A stretch of 64,000 nucleotides of DNA, taken from assembly GCF_048128805.1 (NCBI RefSeq), contig NC_136005.1, positions 9,243,504 through 9,307,503 of the forward strand, in the 5' to 3' direction. The stretch is from Centroberyx gerrardi. Lineage: Eukaryota; Chordata; Actinopteri; Beryciformes; Berycidae. The notes beneath the pieces were generated by a model. That model did not search any database and was not told the DNA's origin. It worked only from the letters and a program-made list of their open reading frames with translations. The translations under genes were made by a program, and so were the position numbers. Shown here piece after piece: positions 12,086 to 22,440 of this stretch (position 1 is the stretch's first letter; each line of letters begins with the position of its first letter).

Positions 12086-14496
12086 GTATTAACAGAGGTT
12101 ATGTCAAATGTTAAAATTGTGTCAACACTGCTAATTGATAGGGTACATCTTTTTGTCATTTAACTATCTGATTCTTATTACACGTGTTAACCAAGATCTT
12201 CAGCAGCATGTTTTTTTTTCCGTCTCTTGATACTGTTTTTCCTGGCTGTACCACATCTCGGCCTGTAACTACCTTTACCATCAAACTTGTTTACTCTCCA
12301 GTCACATACACACATCTTTGGGGGGGCTATGCTATTCCTCCTCTCTCAAACCTCCTTACAGTTAGCAGAGAGATATGGAGACGTGTACAGCCTGAGAATG
12401 GGTCAGATGTGGATGGTGGTGTTGAATGGGTTCCCGATCCTGAAAGAGGCTCTGGTGGCCCAGGGAGACTGCCTGGCAGACCGCCCAATACTTCCTCTCC
12501 AGGAGGAGATATCACTCAGTCGAGGTGAGAGGACTTATCACGCACATAGAGGCTAATCCATAGTCAGAACACTGGCAGCAGCATTCTGAATGAGCTGTAT
12601 CCACCCCAGAGGTTTTTTTGGGGGGGAGACCGGACAAATGACCATTGCAGTAGTCTAACTTACTGGTACTGAAAGCTTGTATCAGCTTTTCTAAGTCAGG
12701 TTTTGACATAAGACCCCTTATTTTCGCTATATTTTTAAGATGATAAAAAGCTGATCTTGTAATGTTATTGATATGGTTGTTAAAATTGACATCGGAATCC
12801 ACAATAACACCAAGATTCCGCTTGGTCTTTACTCTTGAAAGTCAAGGAATCAAGGTGAGCCCTAATTTAACTTTAACTAATTTAACTGTTCCTTAGTACC
12901 AAAGATAATTAGCCTACCTCAGTTTTGTCCTTATTTAGTTGAAAAAAGTTTTGGCACATCCAGTCATTAATTTCCTCATTGCCCTAAATCAGTGAATATA
13001 CAGGACCAAAGTCACTAGGAAAAAGAGATATATAGAGCTGAGTATCATCTGCATAATTTTGGTAATGAATGTTGTTTTTCAGTATGACATGACCACAGAA
13101 TTTGAATGGATAGAATGGCCTTTCCACTGTTTCCACTATGGTATTTTGGCTAGTAGGCTACACCAAAAAATGGCGCCTATGTTTAGTTTCTATGGTGACA
13201 ACGGAAGTTTGGCCATTAAGGCCGTAAAGTGTGTCACACCGGCTGCCACACAGCCTGAGTGGGTAAGCTTTGTAATGTTATAAGACTAACGTTAAATGAA
13301 TAAAATGTGATGACTTACCAACAGTGATATAGCTAGGGTTGGGTACCGAAACCCGGTACCACTATGGCATCGGTTTGTACGACCAGTACCTACCGGACCG
13401 AATTGCAACGCAGATTTCGGTGCCTCATTTCGGTGCCATGCCTGAGCTGCCGATTGAAATATCCGCCCTCCGGTGCTCCGAAACCTGCCGCTTTCCTCTC
13501 CCGTGCGACTTGCCTTCCAACTTTTGGACGAAAGTCAGAACAGCAGCGCCGCTCGTCAATGTCACATTTTGGTCGCTTAGCCAATCAGATAAAAGAAGAA
13601 GCGGGTCATAAAAGTTTTCAGTACCGATAACGTCCGGTACATACAAACTGTCAGTTATTTGTTAATATGTAACACGTGAAAAGTAATTAAGGACAAATGC
13701 GTTTGGCTCATATAAAACTTTTAATAACTAGAATGTCACAATAAATAGAAAATGTTGATGTTGATTTCAGGAGAGGAGTCATATTCTGCCAGCAAAGCAG
13801 ACATGGTTATATTTCTGCAAAAGAACTATTTAAGAAGAAGAGTAGAAGAATTTGTAAAAGAGTCGAAGTCTAGAATTTTGCACTTGGTATTTCTTTTGCT
13901 GTTATTTATTAGTATTGTAACTGTTATTTACTGTTAAATTATTGTAGTTGACTTGGTTGGTTTAATTTATTATATATTGTTACATTTCTTTGCCATTGCA
14001 ATAAAAAATGTTCTTTAACCCTTTATACTCTGCAATAGAAATGGTCCGCCAGAGCCTACACTGGTATTTTTGCTTACTGTGATGTCATTTTTTGGAGTAT
14101 CTTCAAATGTTTCATATCCCTAAAATCTGCACAATCCAAGCTAAAAGGCTATGTAAATCAATAAACCATAATTACTGGAAAAAATATTGAAATTGTGTCA
14201 TAAATAAAAAATCTGACAAAATTGGACACGCTTTTTGACCAAAATTTGCCAAATACACACACTAAACATATTTAGCCACAGAAATTGTAAATGTTAGGAA
14301 CATGAACAAAATATTTCTCAACACTCCAAAATTTATTTGAACTATGTAGCCTACATCTTTTAGTTTTTGAGATATGCTTATTTTTGTGAGCAGAGTGCAA
14401 AGGTGCTTTTGGCCCTCCCACCCCGGTGAAGAGGGTAACCTATGTCTGGAAGGCACCTGCCCACTCTCCGTTTCCTCTCTGCCCGAGAGAGAAACA

Positions 14497-14585
14497 TTAG
14501 CATTTGGCTAGCCAATATTAGCAGTTGGCCAGCCAATATTAGCAGCTGGCTAGCCAATATTCGCAGTGGATAGTCAACTGCTAAT
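14497..14585. repeat. Minisatellite, about 24-bp unit
   Basis: Three to four imperfect tandem copies of a unit containing ggctagccaatattagcag. The unit includes the palindrome ggctagcc. It lies inside the hAT-like element. Confidence 0.7.
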
Positions 14586-14696
14586 GCTTCTCCAGGGTCG
14601 GCGGCAGGAGACGTTTTGGGGATAGCGCAGCTGAGAGCGGAGCTGAGGGCAGAGCTCGCTGACAATCAGGCTTCCTCCTCGGTCAGACACATATCA

Positions 14697-15092
14697 TATG
14701 TACAATATTATCAATGGGTACGCTCCTCAATACTTGTGTTCTCAGATAACAATGGTCCATACTCAGCATAACTATAATACCAGGGCCAGTGTGCGTTCAT
14801 GTCAAGTGCCTCGAGTGAATAATGCAGCTAGAAGTTCCTTTTTTTACACTGATGCCATGTTGTGGAACAGCCTTCAGTTACACATCAAGTTTTTAAATAT
14901 GAGAGGGGCTTATAGAAGTCAGGTTAGGACTTTTTTATGGAACAGGGTAACAGATTTATGTTCAGTCTTTTAACATCTTGGGACCATGTTGGAAATAAGT
15001 GTTTTTCACTTTAACATGTTATCCTTTGGATTTTTTGTTTTGTTTTTGTCTGCTAATCCACAAATAAAATCAATCAATCAATCAATCAATCA
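14697..15092 (+). mobile_element. LINE 3' fragment with (caat)n tail
   Basis: A 91-codon open frame reads like the end of a non-LTR retrotransposon polyprotein (Y-N-T-R near its start, then A-M-L-W-N-S-L-Q-L-H-I-K), followed by a UTR and a tail of caatcaatcaat repeats at 15,066-15,092. This is the typical 3' end of a truncated LINE insertion. Confidence 0.6.
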
Positions 15093-16195
15093 AAGCAAAG
15101 CAAAGTTTCCACGTTAATGTAGAACCTCCTTGGTTTAGAACCTCCTTGGTTTCCATTGCTTGGTCCTTGCTGCGACTTGCTGTAAATTGGATTATACGGA
15201 AGCTAGGCCAATGGTACCAAGGAGGTTTTATATTATGGAATGGTACACATAAAAATGGCCGCCGCTCCGACCATCCAGGAGCATTGATTTGAATGGAAGG
15301 GACCGTTCTATCCATTCAAATTCTGTAGACATGACTTAGGGGAAGCATATAGAGGTTGAATGAAAGAGGGACGAGGATTGAGCCCTGTGGAACTCCACAT
15401 CCTACTGACCCTTTCAGAGACAAAGTCACCAATAGAGACAAAGACAAAGGTTTTGAACCACGTCAAGACCGGGCCAGAGAGTCCAACCCAATTTTCTAGT
15501 GTATCTAATAGTATTGCATGATGAACAGTGTCAAATATAGCACTAAGATCCAAAAGTACAAGGATAGAAAGTTTACAATGATAATACAAGGATAGAAAGA
15601 TGGTTAAAAACTTTCCCTCGCTAAAGTAAATCTTACTGACTTGGCACTAGGAAATGTGGAGAAGGGGAGAGTCGACAAAAGACAGGTGAGGCTGTGAGGA
15701 ACAAACAAACCTTCCTCTAACCTTTGGGAAATCTGTATTTGTGTGTTGTGGGCACACATATTTGTCTTCCCATTTTAATTTGAGCCTGATGTTTAAAATA
15801 TATCTGTTATCTTTACGATAAGCGCACATTTGTTTTCAAATCGTTTTCAGTAGCGCCTTAAACCTTAATGATGAATGCATACATTAATTTAATAAGGGAA
15901 ATTAATAAGGGATAATGGCTCGATTCACCTCATCCCTAATATTTTGTACATTTAGTGCATAATAACAACAGATATGGATAGATATAATAATCTAGCAATA
16001 GATTGGAATTATGAAAATTTGTCCAATGAATTTAAATCCTATTAGGAAGTTTCTCTTGAAATAATAAATACTAAAACAAAATAAAAGATACATTTTTTTT
16101 TTTAAAAAGCATGAACTGTGAAGCATAGTTTATTTTCAGGTTCTTTTTCTACTGTTGATGACAAATTTATTCAGCCCCTGAAAATTTCCCCTCAG

Positions 16196-16345
16196 GTGTA
16201 ATTATCACTAATGGCCATATGTGGAAGCAGCAGAGGCGTTTTGCACTTTCTACCCTCAAATATTTCGGAGTTGGCAAGAAGTCCCTGGAACCTGCCATCT
16301 TGGATTAATTCACATATTGTGCTAAAAACATTGCTGACCATAAAG
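16196..16345 (+). pseudogene. Copy B exon 3 with nonsense codon
   Basis: The 150-nt exon is collinear with copy A exon 3. In frame, the codons that read L-D-E-F in A read L-D-stop-F here, because of one G-to-T change (TAA at 16306-16308). Splice sites are intact. Confidence 0.9.
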
Positions 16346-17165
16346 GTAAATAGTGAATGCATAATGATACATTTGAATGAATAGATACACAATGAATACA
16401 TACACAATTTACATAGAACTGTCTAACTGTCCAGGCAAGCCGTTTAATCCACACTTAATCATCAACAATGCTGTCTCCAACATCATCTGCTCCCTGATTT
16501 TTGGTCATCGCTTTGAGTACGCGGATGAGAGGTTCATGAAAGTAATGAGGAAGCTTGACACGGCTCTCCAGATTGAATGCTCCATTTGGTCACAGGTATG
16601 TATTATACTTATACCCAGCTCAAGACAATGTTACTTCATATTATGGAAAACGCGCATGATGCATGAGGGCTGATTTGTAAATGGATACATTAGCATTGCA
16701 CTGACATTTAAGTAGGCTGTCGCAAATTAGTTAGAACCGCTTGCAGAAATCTCTCATCATTACGTTGTTATCACTCAATTCTGCAGCTCTACAACTCATT
16801 CCCTCTGCTGATGAGATGTTTGCCGGGGCCACACCAGACAGTCCAGCACATCTGGAATGAGGTGAAGGACTTGATAAGAGCAGAGCTTAAAAAGCACAAA
16901 GACAACTGGGACCCCACAGAGCCGAGAGACTACATCGACTGCTACCTGACGGAGATTCAGACGGTGACTAGCAATAGAAAACTTCAATTACACTGAACGT
17001 AAAATTAAACTTTATATACAGCATGAGTAAAAAAATAATTTGCTTGTGATGCATTGCTTATGATGATATATCATCTTTTGATTTTGGCATCATTCCCAGT
17101 AGGTGGTAGTGAAATTTCAAAGCTCAAATGTGCAATTTTGCACTCTTGTAAGCGCTTAACACGAC

Positions 17166-17660
17166 CAGCATACTTCAACTTCAACTTTATTGTCCCGGAG
17201 GGGAAATTTGTCTTGCAGCCAGATAAAACATAGAACACACAGAGACATAGGCACACGGACTCAGATACAAAAAACATGATAAAATACATGAATACATGAA
17301 TACATCAAGTGACAACAAGAAACCTAGAGTATGTTTAGCCATCACTAAAACCATCATCAGCCCCCAGTAGTTAAATGGGAAACTAATCATCAGCTGGATC
17401 ATCATGAGCATTTAACAGTTTGGTGGCCTGAGAAATAAAATAATTATTCAACCTGTTAGACCTGGCCTTTGGTAGTCTAAATCTCCATCCGGAGGGTAGG
17501 AGCTCAAATTCTCCATACAAAGGATGAAGAGGACATTGTAAAATATCTCGAGCCTTAGAAGTTGCTCTCTTATGGAAGATGTGAGACCGATCAGGCAGTT
17601 TAACACCAATGATCTGCCCCTTTAACTTATAGTAGAACTTCCAAGCAAAATATTAAAAGG
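17166..17660. repeat. Dispersed repeat with ttcaactttattgtcccgga end
   Basis: It begins cttcaactttattgtcccgg with aggggaaatttgtcttgcag following. Related ends occur at 31,846-31,990 and 47,190-47,290, so it is a dispersed family, probably LINE-derived 3' sequence. It sits in intron 5 of copy B and is absent from copy A. Confidence 0.55.
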
Positions 17661-17834
17661 TTTAAAAAGCTTTCCAGTAAGGGTTAAAACCCTGACATGA
17701 AAGTAAATTCACAATTACCATCAACGAGCTATCATGACCTTATATTCGGAATATCAATGACATTTAATTGTTCTAATTGTTTGTTTTTTTTACAGTCTGT
17801 TACAGTATTGAATGTTCAGTATTTGCATTCTCAG

Positions 17835-17976
17835 AGTAACAGAGATGCTTAGACTACATTTGATGAGGATAACCTGGTGATTTGTGCCTTGGATCTGTTT
17901 GTGGCCGGCTCTGAGACCACATCCACCAGCCTGCGCTGGGCCTTCCTCTACATGGCAAAGTACCCCGAGATTCAGG
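17835..17976 (+). pseudogene. Copy B exon 6 with nonsense codon
   Basis: The 142-nt exon encodes the I-helix. Its sixth codon is TAG (17850-17852) where copy A has CAG, giving S-N-R-D-A-stop before T-T-F-D-E. The downstream AGSETTST motif is preserved, as expected for recent decay. Confidence 0.9.
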
Positions 17977-18832
17977 GTAGGATCAATGAACAAGCCAATG
18001 AAGCTCTTTGGTCTGATGTGCACAGGAGTTGATGTCCTGAAACACTCCAGCATTGTTTTCAGTTTCCATTTTCTCCTTCCTGCTCCAGACAATCTATGCA
18101 AGCACTGTCACCACTAGAAGAATCTCTTCTCTACAGTTCTTTTTTGTTTTAAGGAACAATCAGTAATATGGAGTCTTTAGCATCTAACGGCAGCCATACG
18201 AACTACAACAACATCAGCAAACTTGTGTGCTCCTCCACAAGCCTCAGCCAAAGCCCCCAGCCGCCCCTCCCATCTCCCTGAGCTACCATTGCGTGAAATT
18301 GACATAAACAGACACCACCTAGCCAATGTAGCTATGTCGTGCTATAAGCTAACCCAGAGGTCTAGCAGCCCAAGCTGTTAACACTAACCAAATTTACCCA
18401 ATACCCTTTAGCCGCTTTAGTAACAGGTTGTGAGCATATTGCTTGAGGGATATTTATTGATGCACAGCGAAGCTATGGCGAGCTAATTTTTGCTATGTTG
18501 CATCAACAAGAAACGTTAGCTAACGCTAGCTAGTTTGTGTGGCTAACGTTAGCTACATCATAGGTGGCTTACCTGTCAAACGGCCATCTCTACATCGGTC
18601 TTGGAAGTCCACCTTTGAAATGCTGCAGCAATGTCCGCTTTTGGAGCAGGCTTTGTCATTGGCCTTTTTGGGTTCACACTGAGGCTTTTTTTGGCTTTGT
18701 TGCAGAGGTATCTTGCAAAGCCGGCCGTTTGGCCCATGGTTTGGCAGCTGCATGTTCTTCCATGGTTGTGTCAATTAAACTGAAAGAAGTTCCAAACGCA
18801 AAGGGGTAGTTCAGGGGGCGGAGCTTGGCTGT

Positions 18833-19545
18833 ATATAGAGAGCCTAAGTCCCTCCCCTTCCGCTGTCCCCCATGGGACCTTATTTCGGAAAAAATATGTA
18901 CGGTAGTCAACGGCGAGAGACAAATAATTGTTTGATCCCGTTTGAATTGTGCCATGAATTACACATATGATGTTTTGTCAATTTAAAAGATAATTTTGCA
19001 AGTCAAGAAAGTCGCAGTTTGTCGTAAAACAGTAAAGTAACATTTAGTTTTGTGTGAAACCGCTCAGTGAACGACATCTCTCGTCTCGCACAATATACGT
19101 CACCAACACCAACATGGAACGAAGCATACGAAACACACAGGCATCGCGTTAACGTTAGCCCCCACTGTACTAAAACTATCCTAAACCAGTTTAAATCCGT
19201 TCTTACTGTCTACCTTCCAGGTTGTGTATAATACTACTGCTATCTGAGAGGGACTTGAGAGGGCTCTGGGTAGCTTGTGGCGAGAGAAAGTTATGACGTC
19301 ACTTGCGTGACTTTTGGGTGTATAGTCTTTCTAATTACATATTTTTACAGTCTTATACTTCACCAGTTTTACAACAAACTGCGACTTTCTTGACTTGCAA
19401 AATTATCTTTTAAATTGATAAAACATCATATGTGTAATTAATGGCACAATTCAAAGGGGATCAAACAATTATTTGTCTCTCGCTGTTCCGAAATAAGGTC
19501 CCATGGTGGTCCACCGGAAGGGGAGGGACTTAGGCTCTCTATTTT
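18833..19545. mobile_element. Foldback element with about 180-bp arms
   Basis: The stretch 18,833-19,030 (gagagcctaagtccctcccc through gaaagtcgcagtttgt) recurs in inverted orientation at 19,370-19,545. The arms differ by a few small changes and enclose about 330 bp. It is a non-autonomous DNA transposon or foldback element in intron 6 of copy B. The transcript could form a long hairpin. Confidence 0.75.
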
Positions 19546-20676
19546 GTGCAAGAGCCAATAAAATATTACTGGCTTGTTGCACAAAAAATATTAGTAGCCT
19601 ACTTTAGGCTATAATAGGTCGAAAAGTAAACTTAGATAGATCATGAAATTCTTTAGCCTAGCTAGCCTCTTGATGAAATATGCCCTTCTTATCTGTTCCT
19701 CTCCTGCTCCATAGAAAAGGTCCAGGCTGAGATAGACAGAGTGATTGGACAATCCAGACAGCCATGCATGGCGGACCGTACCATTCTGCCCTATACTGAT
19801 GCTGTCATCCATGAGGTCCAGAGGATGGGCAACATAGTTCCTCTCAGCCTGCCTCGTGTCACCAGCAGGGACATCCAGCTGGGAGGATACACAGTCCCAA
19901 AGGTAATTTCTCAAACAATGTGCTGTATTTAGCACTGTAAAAGATACAATGATTTTAAGGAGTTTTATGTCACATACCTTATTGCTTTTTAATGAGTTTT
20001 GATTGCAATCGAATCCTCAGGGTGTTATGATAATTCCCAATTTGACCTCGGTGCTGTTCGACAAGAGCGAGTGGGAGACGCCCTTCACCTTTAACCCAGG
20101 ACACTTTCTAAATGAGGAGGGCCAGTTTGTGAAGCGAGCCGCATTCCTCCCTTTCTCTGCTGGTAAGGAGCAACACAATGATTCACTCATTCATTCACCT
20201 GCTTATTCCTATTCAGGGTCACAGGGGACTGGAGCCAATCATTACTGATTTGAAATATCAACACATTCAGTATGTATATTATGGAAAGCTGTTCATGTTA
20301 CTTTTATTGCCATAAATCCAGGCTGGTGACAATTTCCAGAGCTTTAAATTATGGTTAAAATAATCATAACGCCCTTATGAGAATTACCATCATGGTTGTC
20401 AATGATCAGTGTGATTACTTGCCAGAAATCATCCATTGTCAAATAAACATTCAGTTTGTTTCTTTCATAAGTTGAGGATGTTTCTTTGTCCCAGGTAAAC
20501 GAGTGTGTCTCGGGGAGAACCTGGCCAAGATGGAGCTTTTCCTCTTCTTCACCTCCGTCATGCAGCGGTTCACCTTCTCCATGCCTGCTGGTGTGAAGCC
20601 TTCACTTGACTACCGCTTTGGGCTCACTCTGGCACCGGCTCACTATGAAATCTGTGCTATCCTGCGTCAAGAGTAA

Positions 20677-22440
20677 TTCTGTCCAATGGAAAAGCCCTTC
20701 AAAAACCAACAACCATCTTTTTTTGTTGTAGTCAGCATGTATGATTGTGCCATTGAGCCCTTTTATTAGAGGTCAGATGTCAGCCAGTCATGTGATCAAC
20801 TGCTGATTTGATGGAGTCTCTTTTATAACCACAGCTACATAAAACAGGCTATTATATCTGCAATGAAATGTGCTTTGAACATTATTAATTTTATTGCTCA
20901 ATAATGATTTTTGTAAATTCATTCTTAATTTAAAGGTAGTAAGGTATCCCAGAGTTTCCCTGCCATTTAATAGGTGTGGTGGGTCACCCTGCCCTAAAGA
21001 GCCGCTAACCCTGAAAGATTTTTATTAGTATCAGTTTCAGTGGAGAGTTTTAGTGTCCCATGATGGATTAAATGCTGTTTCAGAAGCTTTACTTCACTGA
21101 CAGGAATACAATTCTGGGGAAAACACTGAACACTGAACAATTTTTTGGCATGGCAAATATAAAGACATAAAATATCAGCTATTGCAAGTATCAATTAAAA
21201 AAATAACGGTATCGGCCTTCAAAAGCCCATATCGGTCGAACCCCAATTTGTGGCTCTTTTGAATTTCACTATACTGGCTTCACTGCTACTAGGTACTACT
21301 AACAGGCACTTTGTATTATTCTGTATTATACATGTTTCAAAGATTTCTGCTGTCTCCTTTCATAAAAATGTGATACATATGATATATTTTTTAAATGTTT
21401 CTGATGATGTTTTTCATGCCATGTCTTTTGTTTTACTGTTTTGGATTTCTGTAAAACAAAACGCCCAGGATGCATATGCATGAGAAAATATTTCACAGTA
21501 GTCCTTCCCATCTTCAAGTATAATATGGATAAATATGCCTAATAATGCTTATAATTAAAAATGTAAATGTAATGCTGTGTATTCCATTAGCTTTATACAT
21601 TAGAATAAGATTAGTAAACATTCACGGGTCATGATATTAGTGTCAATATTTACACATGGGGAGTGACATTTACACTAGGCCTATATAGTTGGAACAGGTG
21701 TGTATTGCAGCCTATAGTACCAGGAAATATACAATATCACTAAGCAATTTGCCTCAGGCCAACACAAGAAAAATTAACACAGTTTTGAAGCAGATTTTGT
21801 CCATTTTAGGGAAATTTTATTTTATACCAGAAGAAATAGGCTATGATTTTTACTCTACTGACACCTGCAGGTGTCAAGAGAGATGTTTTGGATTAGGTGG
21901 TAATTTCATAAAAAGAAAAATAAATAAATAAAAGAAAACATGCTTCAAGCACCGATAACGTTAGCTTTATTTATGGAAGTTGCATTGAGGATAGAAGGCT
22001 TTATAGAGTTCCAGAAATATTAAGGATTCATATCGGCCTAGACAAGTTTTTCCTTTCGTTTCTTTAATAGCACTGTAATTACTGTTAAGACTTTTTTTTT
22101 TTTTTTTTTTCTTAGCAGGGACTCATACTGTACTTTCACCAGTGAAGTAAAGCGTTATGTAACATGCAGTAGGATATCCTATGCTTGCTATGGGAAACCC
22201 GCTCAATTACGACGCTCCGCCCCTTGTTGATTGAGTCGAGGTCAGAGTTCAGACTCCGCAGGAAAAGTGTTTATGTTCATTCATGGCGCAGCAGCGCAAT
22301 GTTTCGTAGGGAAGGATGAACGTAATTTTTATTGCCCCCTGTTTTTATAGATGCCCATTCTGATATACTATAAGGACCAGGACCAAACCAGGCCAACCCT
22401 GTAGCTTGATATATAGCTTTGAGCAGGTGAAGGCAGCAGT
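20677..22440. other. Spacer between CYP2 copies B and C
   Basis: The first 340 bases match the 3' flank of copy A. The rest has no convincing open frame. Phrases such as catatcggtcgaacccc near 21,230 and catatcggcctag near 22,030 suggest an eroded DNA transposon. A poly-T run is at 22,091-22,110. Confidence 0.5.

Larger units (their letters stand above)
13094..15327. mobile_element. hAT-like element with 8-bp target duplication, nested in LINE
   Basis: The ends CACAGAATTTGAATGGATAG and its near-perfect inverted copy are flanked by gacatgac at 13086-13093 and 15328-15335. No transposase is visible. The internal 150-bp edges match the 447-bp MITE at 44,812-45,258, while the centre is filled with other repeats. 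These are a tagggttgggtaccgaaa-type element from 13,333, a short minisatellite at 14,497-14,585 and a LINE 3' end at 14,697-15,092. Confidence 0.8.
12550..15590 (-). mobile_element. L2-like LINE fragment, split by a hAT-like insertion
   Basis: On the minus strand 15,590-15,336 encodes reverse-transcriptase sequence (L-D-L-S-A-I-F-D-T-V-H-H, then E-N-W-V-G-L-S-G-P-V-L). It resumes at 13,085-12,550 with the Y-A-D-D-T-Q-L-Y catalytic motif and then K-L-D-Y-C-N-G. The two halves are separated by the 2.2-kb element at 13,094-15,327. Stops and shifts show it is dead. It lies in intron 2 of CYP2 copy B. Confidence 0.75.
11879..20676 (+). pseudogene. Cytochrome P450 family 2, copy B, nine exons with two in-frame stops
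   Basis: Exons: 11879-12085, 12362-12524, 16196-16345, 16435-16595, 16787-16963, 17835-17976, 19715-19902, 20021-20162, 20495-20676, totalling 1,512 nt or 504 codons, the normal CYP2 size. Exon 1 encodes a membrane anchor (LLLFTVVFFLIADYI), a basic stop-transfer and the PPGP hinge. The I-helix (AGSETTST), E-V-Q-R and [14 protein letters not shown] haem loop are intact. Codon 161 is TAA at 16306-16308 where copy A has GAA. Codon 292 is TAG at 17850-17852 where copy A has CAG. Splice sites remain good and there is no frameshift, so inactivation looks recent. Sequencing error at both sites is possible but unlikely. A full-length product is not expected from this sequence. Confidence 0.85.

Noticed and set aside
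1929-12524. Copy A exons 3-9 joined to exons 1-2 at 11,879-12,524
   Set aside because: Those exons lie downstream of copy A and in correct order for copy B, so they cannot be its 5' end by normal splicing.
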